Of a DNA stretch of 6,901 bases, positions 1-6,227 are shown piece by piece. Under the pieces are notes generated by a model that did not search any database, had not been told where the DNA came from, and was given only the letters and a program-made list of their open reading frames with translations. Where the stretch lies: assembly GCA_028700795.1 (NCBI GenBank), contig JAQVRY010000078.1, positions 1 through 6,901 of the forward strand, read 5' to 3'. Position 1 is the stretch's first letter. The number at the start of each line of letters is the position of its first letter. A program made the position numbers and the translations under genes. Source of the DNA: Tissierellia bacterium. Lineage in GTDB: Bacteria > Bacillota > Clostridia > Tissierellales > Sedimentibacteraceae.

Positions 1-348
1 AACTTTAAGCTCTAATTTAGAATCCTCATCATAAATGTCTGTAGCCATTGCGGCAGTGTAATCATACTCTTCATCTAAAGCAACATCATAGCTGTTTCCA
101 TCCATAGAATCTAATCTTACATATTCACCTATGTAGAAATTACTGTTTTTTTCTGTATCAACATTGAAAAGCTTCACTTTATCTTCACCTTGAACATGAA
201 ATCCATCATTATCGATTTTAACAATTCTCCCATTGGCAGAGTATTTCCCATATGTCTCGTCTTCTGTGTCAGGTGGAGTATCATCTGCGGCACATCCTGT
301 TATGAACAGCATAAAACAAATTAACATTAACATTATTTTATTATTCAT
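1..348 (-). CDS. Lipoprotein of unknown function, N-terminal part (cut by left window edge)
   Basis: This reading frame is open from the ATG at 348 to the window edge, giving 116 residues with no stop. A GGAGGT ribosome binding site at 353-358 sits four bases before the ATG. The N-terminus is a short hydrophobic signal peptide (residues 1-18) ending in the lipobox F-I-T-G-C, so Cys19 should be lipidated and the protein anchored on the outer face of the membrane. An acidic, proline-containing linker (about residues 20-34) follows. After it comes a beta-rich stretch with the pattern GRIVKIDNDGFHV, then FYIGEYVRLDSM, which resembles a small OB-like or SH3-like barrel; that fold guess is weak. 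The mature part is very acidic. I do not recognise the family and assign no function. The gene is divergent from the Lrp-type regulator to its right. Confidence 0.85.
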   Translation of the reverse strand, partial: MNNKIMLMLICFMLFITGCAADDTPPDTEDETYGKYSANGRIVKIDNDGFHVQGEDKVKLFNVDTEKNSNFYIGEYVRLDSMDGNSYDVALDEEYDYTAAMATDIYDEDSKLELKV

Positions 349-514
349 AAATACCTCCAATTTAACATTTTTATGTTTATTTATATTTTCCAAAATAATA
401 CTATATATTCATGAAATATAATTATTGAACTTTAAAGGTGAGATTCTTAACATTTATAAGGTCGAGAGAAATTGATTACATTTACATTTATTTTGCAATT
501 ATATTAAATAATCA

Positions 515-544
515 TTTACATGTTGTACATTTTTATGCTATATT
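515..544 (+). promoter_or_regulatory. Putative extended -10 promoter of the Lrp/AsnC-type gene
   Basis: A -35 like TTTACA (515-520, five of six consensus bases) is separated by 18 bases from TATATT (539-544, five of six). The -10 box is preceded by TG at 536-537 with one intervening base, the extended -10 arrangement. Transcription would start near 551, leaving a leader of about 50 bases. Overlapping the -35 is a short dyad, ATGT (520-523) and ACAT (527-530). It could be an autoregulatory site for the Lrp-type protein, but it is too short to be convincing alone. The rest of 349-600 is AT-rich and shows no other element I can support. Confidence 0.45.
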
Positions 545-600
545 ATTACTAATTAGTTTTTCATTTTTTAAAATAATTTACGATAAGACAAGAGGTAAAT

Positions 601-1035
601 ATGGATTTCTTAGACATGCAAATAATAAAAAACATAGAAAAGGAAGGGAGAATTTCTCACGAGGAACTATCAAAAAGATTAAATTTATCAAGACCTGCAA
701 TACATAATAGAGTTGCAAAATTAGAAGATCAAGGTATTATAACAGGATACAAGGCAATGATAGATTGGTCAAAACTTGGTTTTACCACATATGCAATAAT
801 TTCATTAAGAGTAAGGACTGCTGATTATGATAAGCTTTTGGAACAACTAAAAAACTTGGTTATTCCTGACTTAGTAATTGAAGAATGCCATATAGTCACC
901 GGAACTTGGTGCATCCTTATGAAAGTAAGATGCAGTGCACCCTTGGGCTTAAAAGCTATTCAAGATGAGCTTCATAAAATCGAATATATCAGGGAATCTT
1001 CCACATCGTTAATTCTATCCTCCTTATATGACTAA
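601..1035 (+). CDS. Lrp/AsnC-family transcriptional regulator
   Basis: This is a DNA-binding regulator of the feast/famine (Lrp/AsnC) family, 144 residues, about the usual length. Residues 1-58 form the AsnC-type winged helix-turn-helix. It opens with LDMQIIKNIEKEGRISHEEL, and the recognition helix lies around LSRPAIHNRVAKLE (29-42), followed by the hallmark GIITGYKAMID. Residues 62-144 form the RAM effector-binding and oligomerisation domain. In family members such as Lrp and AsnC this domain binds amino acids and builds octamers, so an amino acid or related small ligand is likely here. The usual Gly-x-x-Asp motif of the RAM domain reads GTWC (101-104): the Asp is replaced by Cys. The ATG start follows an AGAGGT site at 591-596. 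The gene stands alone on the plus strand and may regulate itself or its divergent neighbour, but no target can be deduced from the window. Confidence 0.93.
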   Translation: MDFLDMQIIKNIEKEGRISHEELSKRLNLSRPAIHNRVAKLEDQGIITGYKAMIDWSKLGFTTYAIISLRVRTADYDKLLEQLKNLVIPDLVIEECHIVTGTWCILMKVRCSAPLGLKAIQDELHKIEYIRESSTSLILSSLYD

Positions 1036-1058
1036 AACCAGCCTATCGGCTGGTTTTT
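1034..1058. terminator. Bidirectional intrinsic terminator between convergent genes
   Basis: A perfect 10-bp stem pairs AAAACCAGCC (1034-1043) with GGCTGGTTTT (1048-1057) around the tetraloop TATC. It is followed by a T-run on the plus strand and by four T residues on the minus strand from the A-rich arm. The stem begins inside the TAA stop codon of the Lrp-type gene (1033-1035) and lies 12 bases beyond the stop of the opposing FMN-binding lipoprotein gene, so it can serve both transcripts. Confidence 0.88.
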
Positions 1059-1069
1059 CATATACATTA

Positions 1070-1501
1070 CTATTGTTTTGATTGTATATTATTCTGTAAT
1101 GCATTGTTAACCGCTTGCTTTATTCCTTCGCTTGTTTTTGTAGCACCTGATACATTGTCAACTTCTACTGAATCCGCTTGTGCTATTTTATCAGGAAGTT
1201 CATCTATTGCCAAAGAGCCTACACCCTCAGTTTCATCTTTTCCTATAGCTTCAACTGATACTATATCCTCTCCGTTAACTACCACAGTGACGGTTATTTC
1301 TCCTGCGTATCCTTGTGCTGATCCTTTCAATTCTTTTTCTTCATCGTCAAAAGTATCATTATTTGCATTTGCTCCGGTATTATTGTCATCAATAGGCTCA
1401 TTGCTTTCATCCTCGTTTAAATCTTCATCTCCGGGTGCACATGCAACTATTAAGAGCATTAATGCACAAAAAATAATTATAAATTTCTTAAATTTTTTCA
1501 T
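1070..1501 (-). CDS. FMN-binding domain lipoprotein (probable covalently flavinylated)
   Basis: This is a 143-residue secreted lipoprotein. A positively charged start (MKKFKKF) and a hydrophobic segment end in the lipobox L-I-V-A-C, so Cys21 is the likely lipid anchor. Residues 22-58 are a very acidic Asp/Glu/Asn linker. Residues 63-140 match the small FMN-binding domain found in RnfG and NqrC: AGEITVTVVV, then D-x-x-S-G-A-T at 115-121, then TSEGIKQAV. In this family the motif threonine (here Thr121) receives FMN through a phosphoester bond made by the transferase ApbE, which is not in this window. The role is probably extracytoplasmic electron transfer, by analogy with flavinylated lipoproteins of Gram-positive bacteria; the redox partner is unknown. 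I chose the ATG at 1501 because an ideal GGAGGTG (1505-1511) lies just upstream and overlaps the alternative ATG at 1513. The gene ends against the bidirectional terminator. Confidence 0.9.
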   Translation of the reverse strand: MKKFKKFIIIFCALMLLIVACAPGDEDLNEDESNEPIDDNNTGANANNDTFDDEEKELKGSAQGYAGEITVTVVVNGEDIVSVEAIGKDETEGVGSLAIDELPDKIAQADSVEVDNVSGATKTSEGIKQAVNNALQNNIQSKQ

Positions 1502-1531
1502 AGTCACCTCCATGTTGAATTATTTTTTATT

Positions 1532-1560
1532 AGTATAACCAGAAATAATTCAATCATAAA
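1532..1560 (-). promoter_or_regulatory. Weak candidate promoter of the FMN-binding lipoprotein gene
   Basis: On the minus strand TATACT (1532-1537) matches five of six bases of a -10 box. With a 17-base spacer the -35 position reads TTTATG (1555-1560), a poor match of three of six. The start would fall about 25 bases before the ATG. The interval 1502-1633 is strongly AT-rich, so a chance match is possible. The only other structure seen there is a weak A/T stem-loop (ATGAAAA with TTTTCAT) after the upstream gene, which is not a convincing terminator. Confidence 0.25.
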
Positions 1561-1633
1561 ATTATAAAATGGTAAAAATGAAAAAATTATATTATTATTT
1601 TCATAAAATCCAATGTTTAGTTGAATACAAGGT

Positions 1634-3004
1634 TTATTTTCCACATGTGGGACATTGAGGATTTCTATCAATATCAATTATATTAAAATCCATTTCCAAT
1701 GAATCAAACAAAAGTATTTTATTTTTTAACTTTTTTCCAAATCCGGATAGTATTTTTATAGCTTCTGCTGCTTGTATAAATCCCATAACACCCGGCACAG
1801 GGCCTAAGACACCATTATCAACTGATAAATTGCTGCTGTTCACATTGGGATACAAACATCTGTAGCAATGTCCTTCATGAGGAATTATAGTTGTTGCAGT
1901 GCCATCGAATCTTAAGACTCCTGCTTCAGCATACGGTTTGTTCAATATAAAGCAGGTATCATTTATTAAATATCTTGTGGGAATATTGTCAACTGCTGCA
2001 ATAACCACATCATATTTAGAAAACATTTTTTCTGCATTGTTCTTGGTTAATTCTGTTATGTATGTTTCTATATTTATATTTGGATTGATTTTTTTTAATA
2101 AAAACTCTGCTGATTTTGACTTTGACATTCCAATGCGAGAAAAAGAATGAAGAACCTGTCTGTTCAAATTGCTCTCTTCAACTTTATCGAAATCTAATAA
2201 TCCTAAATTACCAACACCTGCCATGGTCAGTCCATATGCTGCAGGTGAGCCTAACCCCCCGGTACCAACTATCAAAACTTTTGCATCAGCTAAAATGTGT
2301 TTTATATCCATGCTATTATCTTCATCTAAAAATTTAAACAGATTAGCATTACTTTCAGTTTGATTGAATTCCATGTTAAACAAATCAAAAAACAGCATAT
2401 CTTTTTTTATATTACCAATATTAAGACAAAGCTTAACACATTCAATAGCACAAAGAGTTGAAGATAATGCATTCGCTAAAAAAGCGGAGCTGTTTTCTGT
2501 GTTCTCTGCGTTCAATGAATCAATAAGATTTTTAAACATTTCCTCATTTTGAAAAGTCTGAAGTGTACCCTTCCATTGACTGTTAACTGAAATAATGGTT
2601 GGTATAAATTCATCGTTTAATAATTTAGCTGCTAATCTTTTTATAAAATTCAAGTTCCCCAAAACAATCCTATAAGAATTTTGGGGGCGGTTCTTTTCGA
2701 TATCATGTATTTCCGAAAAATCTTTAGCATAGTTGTTTTCATGAAGATAATCTATTGCTGTATCATTGTTTAAATCAATTACTTCAGCAAATAAAGAGTC
2801 CGCTCCTCTTCTATCTTTCAAATCACAAAATATTCTTCCTGTTCCCAATGCAGCAAGATAATATGCTAGGGGTCTTAAACTGTCTGTATTTTCGCAATAT
2901 ACAAAGACAGTTGAATCAAGAAGCTTTTTCTGGCCTTCTTGCCCTATTTCAGGTATTATTATATGCCTTTTATAATGATTAAGTTGCTCTTTCGTTAACA
3001 CCAC
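1634..3004 (-). CDS. Two-domain E1-like adenylyltransferase (MoeB/ThiF/HesA superfamily)
   Basis: MoeB/ThiF enzymes adenylate the C-terminal glycine of a ubiquitin-like protein such as MoaD or ThiS. They are usually about 250 residues and homodimeric; this one has 456 residues and two such domains. The C-terminal domain (about 236-456) looks fully active. It has the nucleotide loop GTGGLGS (247-253), the LLDFD aspartate (Asp271), Asn279 and Arg282 in SNLNRQ, Lys295, Asp339 in AVDN, and zinc cysteines CYRC (380-383) and CPTC (451-454). The N-terminal domain (1-225) keeps the entry segment YKRHIIIPEIG, a KGTLQTF strand and the closing helix-strand region (172-213). It lacks the glycine loop and zinc cysteines. 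Arg13 aligns with MoeB Arg14, the residue that reaches the partner's active site. The reactive cysteine of ThiF is Ser394 here. The start is GTG at 3004, six bases after GAGGAG (3011-3016); the GTG at 3001 is an alternative. No ubiquitin-like substrate gene is visible, so the substrate is unknown. Confidence 0.9.
   Translation of the reverse strand: MVLTKEQLNHYKRHIIIPEIGQEGQKKLLDSTVFVYCENTDSLRPLAYYLAALGTGRIFCDLKDRRGADSLFAEVIDLNNDTAIDYLHENNYAKDFSEIHDIEKNRPQNSYRIVLGNLNFIKRLAAKLLNDEFIPTIISVNSQWKGTLQTFQNEEMFKNLIDSLNAENTENSSAFLANALSSTLCAIECVKLCLNIGNIKKDMLFFDLFNMEFNQTESNANLFKFLDEDNSMDIKHILADAKVLIVGTGGLGSPAAYGLTMAGVGNLGLLDFDKVEESNLNRQVLHSFSRIGMSKSKSAEFLLKKINPNINIETYITELTKNNAEKMFSKYDVVIAAVDNIPTRYLINDTCFILNKPYAEAGVLRFDGTATTIIPHEGHCYRCLYPNVNSSNLSVDNGVLGPVPGVMGFIQAAEAIKILSGFGKKLKNKILLFDSLEMDFNIIDIDRNPQCPTCGK
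2657..2697. repeat. REP-like palindromic element inside the E1-like coding sequence
   Basis: CCCCAAAA (2657-2664) and TTTTGGGG (2679-2686) form an 8-bp stem with a 14-base loop. The right arm begins a 19-base motif (2679-2697) that matches 17 of 19 positions with the sequence at 6367-6385 and 16 of 19 with 6243-6261. The frame stays open through it, encoding about residues 103-116 (EKNRPQNS and following) in the degenerate N-terminal domain. This fits an in-frame insertion of a small mobile repeat, although convergence by chance cannot be excluded from one genome. Confidence 0.5.
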
Positions 3005-3018
3005 AATCTACTCCTCTC

Positions 3019-3081
3019 ATGGGACACTTGGGACACATCTAAACTGTCCCGCTTTTAGTACATTTAGTGTACGTCAACACT
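3019..3081. repeat. Cluster of short direct and inverted repeats upstream of the E1-like gene
   Basis: GGGACAC occurs twice in tandem (3021-3027 and 3030-3036), and TGTCCC at 3045-3050 can pair with either copy. Further left on the minus transcript, GTACA (3058-3062) pairs with TGTAC (3068-3072), and AGTGT (3066-3070) pairs with ACACT (3077-3081). The cluster fills nearly the whole 84-base gap between the permease stop and the E1-like ribosome binding site. It resembles the small palindromic intergenic repeats common in clostridial genomes. No T-run follows any stem, so it is not a convincing terminator. Confidence 0.5.
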
Positions 3082-3088
3082 TTAACGC

Positions 3089-4306
3089 TTATTCATATCT
3101 TAGCGCATCTATGGGGTCTGATTTTGCTGCTTTTTTAGCCGGGTAGTATCCAAAAAATATTCCGATAACCATGGCGAAAGCAACAGCCAATACTATAGAG
3201 CCGGGATTAACCACTATTGGTATTGAAATAAATGAGCCTCCTATCATAACAAGACCTATGCCTGTTATTGTTCCCACTATTCCTCCGATTGCCGAAAGTG
3301 TAGCTGATTCTATAAGGAATTGAAATAAAACATCCTTTGTTCTTGCCCCTAAAGCTTTTTTTATACCTATTTCCCTTGTTCTTTCTGTCACAGATACAAG
3401 CATAATATTCATTATACCTATTCCTCCTACCAAAAGTGATATGGCTGCAATTGCAGCAACTGCAACAGATAAGCCAGTCACAATACTATTTACCTGTGTT
3501 TGTTCTTCTTCAACCGTATAATAGATATAATTTTCTGAAGTCCTGTTTTTCAATTTAGCAATATAATTTACTATTTCATCTCCCACAAGGCTGACAGGAT
3601 AGTTGTCATTTATAAAAAAATCCAACCCGTAATATCCGTAATTTGCTGAAAAAGGCATTGTATAAGGTATGAAGCTATCCTCATACATATCCTGTCCCTG
3701 CATTAATGTTAAAAAAGGAGATTGTTCATTTTTATAAATTCCTACAATAAGTAAATCCTCCATATTATTATCAATTTTAGTTCTTATTGTTTTACCTACT
3801 ACATTTTCCTTGCCAAACAATTTCATTGCGGCGTTTTGCTCTAACACAACTACCTTGCTTTTTTTATCTATATCATTATTATTTATCATTCTCCCATAAA
3901 GCATTTTTACTTGCTGAACATTATCATATCCTGAATCTATACATTCCATGTTTAATTTTATGGTGTTTCTATTTACAGTTACATCACTTCTTACTGACTC
4001 TGATGGGCACATATATAATAATTTATCATTAAATCTTTCCTTTAATATCTTTAAATCATCATTGTAGAAAAAATCTGTAGACCTAAATTCCTCAATGTTA
4101 CCAACATAGAGAACTGCTCTGTTTTCACCAAAATCTTTGTATAAGTCATCCATTACGCCCTTCATACTATCGCCTATTGAGACTATTGAAATAACAGAGC
4201 TGATACCTATAATAATTCCAAGCATGGTAAGAAGAGAGCGCATTTTATTTGATAAAATAGATTGAAAAGCTATTTTAATATTTTCAAGCCAAATAATTTT
4301 CAACAC
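3089..4306 (-). CDS. MacB-type ABC transporter permease (FtsX family)
   Basis: This is the membrane subunit of a MacAB/YknXYZ/LolCDE-type ABC exporter, 405 residues, the normal length. One membrane segment lies at about 23-44 (NKMRSLLTMLGIIIGISSVIS, the family hallmark). A large extracytoplasmic MacB-type core domain (about 45-255) follows, then three more segments at about 277-303, 330-356 and 370-388. The cytoplasmic loop carries EIGIKKALGAR (312-322), the coupling region typical of FtsX-like permeases, and the end reads PAKKAAKSDPIDALRYE. Such permeases do not form a classical channel; they transmit ATP-driven motion to the outside domain, moving peptides, antibiotics or lipids. The reading frame overlaps the ATPase gene by 23 bases and starts with GTG at 4306. 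The TTG at 4303 is an alternative, and the purine-rich AAAGAGG directly upstream does not clearly decide between them. The substrate cannot be inferred. Confidence 0.94.
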   Translation of the reverse strand: MLKIIWLENIKIAFQSILSNKMRSLLTMLGIIIGISSVISIVSIGDSMKGVMDDLYKDFGENRAVLYVGNIEEFRSTDFFYNDDLKILKERFNDKLLYMCPSESVRSDVTVNRNTIKLNMECIDSGYDNVQQVKMLYGRMINNNDIDKKSKVVVLEQNAAMKLFGKENVVGKTIRTKIDNNMEDLLIVGIYKNEQSPFLTLMQGQDMYEDSFIPYTMPFSANYGYYGLDFFINDNYPVSLVGDEIVNYIAKLKNRTSENYIYYTVEEEQTQVNSIVTGLSVAVAAIAAISLLVGGIGIMNIMLVSVTERTREIGIKKALGARTKDVLFQFLIESATLSAIGGIVGTITGIGLVMIGGSFISIPIVVNPGSIVLAVAFAMVIGIFFGYYPAKKAAKSDPIDALRYE

Positions 4307-4988
4307 CCTCTTTCATTCTGTCTTCAATTATTGACCCATCCTTAAAAACAATAATCCTATCAGCATATTTTGCCACTTCATGCTCATGAGTTACCACAAT
4401 AATACTGTTTCCTTCATTGTTGAGCTTTCTAAAAATTTTCATAATTTCTTCCGAGGAGTTAGTGTCTAAATTTCCCGTTGGCTCATCTGCAAGTATTATA
4501 GGAGGGTTGTTTGCCAAGGCTCTGGCTATGGCAACTCTTTGCTTTTGACCTCCTGATAATTCATTAGGTAAATGATTGACTCTATCTTGGAGACCAACCT
4601 TTTCCAATAGCTCTAAAGCCTTTTCTCTTCTTTGTTTAGCGCTTACTTTAGCATATATCATTGGAAGCTCAACATTTCTAAGTATATTGGTTCTTGGTAT
4701 TAAATTAAATGACTGGAAAACAAAACCTATTTTTTTATTCCTTATTAATGACAGCTCATCTGCACTTTGTTTATCAATTTCAACTCCTTCAAGGAAATAC
4801 TTGCCGCTTGTTGGTCTGTCAAGACAACCAATAATATTCATAAGTGTTGACTTCCCTGAGCCGGAGTGTCCCATAATTGCTATAAATTCACCGTGTTTTA
4901 TTTCAATATTCACATTTTTTAATGCATGTACTTCTACCGAGCCAGTTTTATATATTTTGTTTAAGTTTTCAATATTAATCATTTCCAT
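4284..4988 (-). CDS. ABC transporter ATPase, MacB/LolD/YknY type
   Basis: This is the cytoplasmic nucleotide-binding subunit of the exporter, 234 residues with the start chosen here. All ABC motifs are intact: Walker A GHSGSGKST (40-48), Q-loop VFQSFNL (Gln92), signature LSGGQKQR (144-151), Walker B IILADEPTG (164-172) with catalytic Glu169, D-loop NLDT, and switch His201 in VTHEHE. The LDRPTSG and FNLIPRTN stretches are characteristic of the MacB/LolD subfamily. An upstream ATG at 5009 would add seven residues and overlap the preceding gene by 14 bases, but nothing resembling a ribosome binding site precedes it. The ATG at 4988 has GAGTAGG (4995-5001) six bases before it and yields the usual family N-terminus, so I prefer it. 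The ATG at 4982 is also possible. The gene lies tightly between its adaptor and permease partners, consistent with translational coupling. Confidence 0.95.
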   Translation of the reverse strand: MEMINIENLNKIYKTGSVEVHALKNVNIEIKHGEFIAIMGHSGSGKSTLMNIIGCLDRPTSGKYFLEGVEIDKQSADELSLIRNKKIGFVFQSFNLIPRTNILRNVELPMIYAKVSAKQRREKALELLEKVGLQDRVNHLPNELSGGQKQRVAIARALANNPPIILADEPTGNLDTNSSEEIMKIFRKLNNEGNSIIVVTHEHEVAKYADRIIVFKDGSIIEDRMKEGVENYLA

Positions 4989-4995
4989 ACTTAAC

Positions 4996-6222
4996 CTACT
5001 CATTTTCATTAGGAATTACAGTCATACCTTCTTCAAATGTTTCATCAGGATTAATTACAAACTTCATTTCTTCAGTTAAATCACCTATTATTTCTGATTC
5101 CAAATCAGTTTCTAAACCAATTTCAACCGTTATTGAGCTTATTGTATTATCATCATTTAATATGTAAATTTTGTATCCTTCTCCATCCTGAACTATTGCG
5201 CCTGATGGCACTGCAAATGTATTTTCTCTTTTTTCGGTTTTTATTTTAGCATTGGCAATTACACCTGCAATTAAATTTTCCGGTTTTTCTGTAATATCTA
5301 TTAATACAGGAATCACTCTTTCCATGGTGTTATTGTCCTTTTGCTCAGCCGTAGGAGATATTCTCGCGATAATACCCTTTGCAAATTCCTTCCCTAAGAT
5401 GTCCGAATAAATTTCTGCTTCCTGATTTAGTTTGATTTTTCCTACATCAAATTCGCTTACAGCTACCTTCATTTGTAGTTTTTCCAAGTTTTCAACTATA
5501 AACATTGGTGCTCCATTTTCAGTATCCTTGGCATACCTACCAATATTAACATTTACTCTCGTTACGGTACCGTCTATTGGACTTTTTATATGTACTTTTT
5601 CTAAATCTTCCTTTTTTAACTGTAATTGCTTCTCTTGAATTTCAATACGTTTTTTATCAGCTTGAGTCATTACAATTTTTCCATTGACTGCATTATAACT
5701 TTCAATGCTTATTTTAGAATCTGCTAAATTGTTTTCAACTTTTTTGAATGCTTCTTCCGTTATTACACCATTTTCATACAATTCCTTATTTTGCAAGTAT
5801 GCTTCTTCTAATTCTTTAAGATTTGAAAAAGCTTTATCGTATTCAATCTGCATGACTCTAATACTATTTTCTGTTTCTAATTTGCTTAGCTCAATCTGGT
5901 TTTCTTCAAATTCAATTTGTTTTTCTAATTCCTCGCTGTCTAATACCGCTAAAACCTGTCCTTTTTCGACTATATCTCCTTCTTTTACCTTAATGTCAAT
6001 TATTTCGTAGTTTAAAGGAGACGCAACCTCTGCTTTCTCAATTCCTTCCAAAGGTGATTTTACTGATATAATATGCTCTAATGTCTTCCTTTCCAATTTT
6101 AAAACATTAGCCATCACTTCAGGTGCTGCAGAACTCTTATTAATAAACGAAAATATAATTGCGGCAGCTACCAAAACAACAATAAAAACGATTGCTTTCT
6201 TACGAGTAAAAAACCTTTTCAT
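4996..6222 (-). CDS. Membrane-fusion (HlyD/MacA/YknX-type) adaptor subunit
   Basis: This is the extracytoplasmic adaptor of the ABC exporter, 408 residues. A basic start (MKRFFTRKK) and a membrane segment at about 10-27 form a signal anchor; there is no lipobox. Domains follow the adaptor order. The first lipoyl-like half (about 58-96) includes VKEGDIVEKGQVLAVLD. An alpha-helical coiled-coil hairpin (97-210) turns near the conserved LYENGVITEEAFKKVE. The second lipoyl half (211-244) includes IKSPIDGTVTRVNVNIG. A beta-barrel domain (about 249-330) and a membrane-proximal domain (331-408) complete it. In Gram-negative MacA this protein bridges to TolC. In a Gram-positive cell, as with YknX, it more likely gates the permease or helps capture the substrate. 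The start is well supported by GGAGG (6227-6231) four bases before the ATG. It is the first gene of the operon and ends seven bases before the chosen ATPase start. Confidence 0.94.
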   Translation of the reverse strand: MKRFFTRKKAIVFIVVLVAAAIIFSFINKSSAAPEVMANVLKLERKTLEHIISVKSPLEGIEKAEVASPLNYEIIDIKVKEGDIVEKGQVLAVLDSEELEKQIEFEENQIELSKLETENSIRVMQIEYDKAFSNLKELEEAYLQNKELYENGVITEEAFKKVENNLADSKISIESYNAVNGKIVMTQADKKRIEIQEKQLQLKKEDLEKVHIKSPIDGTVTRVNVNIGRYAKDTENGAPMFIVENLEKLQMKVAVSEFDVGKIKLNQEAEIYSDILGKEFAKGIIARISPTAEQKDNNTMERVIPVLIDITEKPENLIAGVIANAKIKTEKRENTFAVPSGAIVQDGEGYKIYILNDDNTISSITVEIGLETDLESEIIGDLTEEMKFVINPDETFEEGMTVIPNENE

Positions 6223-6227
6223 CTTTC

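Noticed and set aside
438..707. Plus-strand open frame of 89 codons overlapping the start of the Lrp-type gene
   Set aside because: It covers the AT-rich promoter region, then runs out of frame through the strongly supported Lrp/AsnC coding sequence. It has no ribosome binding site and a low-complexity hydrophobic, Ile/Tyr-rich composition.
1104..1538. Plus-strand open frame opposite the FMN-binding lipoprotein gene
   Set aside because: The Ser/Thr/Pro-rich translation is the mirror of the acidic coding strand. The minus-strand product has a lipobox, an FMN-binding motif and an ideal ribosome binding site.
1645..1665. GTGGGACATTG near the end of the E1-like gene as another repeat copy
   Set aside because: Only about seven bases resemble the GGGACAC repeats, and the sequence encodes the conserved CPTCG zinc motif, so coding constraint explains it.
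1634..3004. Possibility that the long E1-like gene is two genes joined by a sequencing or assembly error
   Set aside because: One uninterrupted frame spans both domains with no internal ribosome binding site at the junction. The second half lacks its own N-terminal entry segment, and the decay of the two halves is complementary, which fits a real fusion.
3058..3080. TTGACG on the minus strand as a -35 box for the E1-like gene
   Set aside because: No TATAAT-like sequence occurs 16-18 bases downstream; the position reads into AAGCGG. The stretch is better explained as part of overlapping inverted repeats.
4576..5079. Plus-strand open frame of 167 codons opposite the ATPase and adaptor genes
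   Set aside because: It lies antisense to intact ABC motifs and crosses the junction of two real genes. No start signal or recognisable domain was seen.
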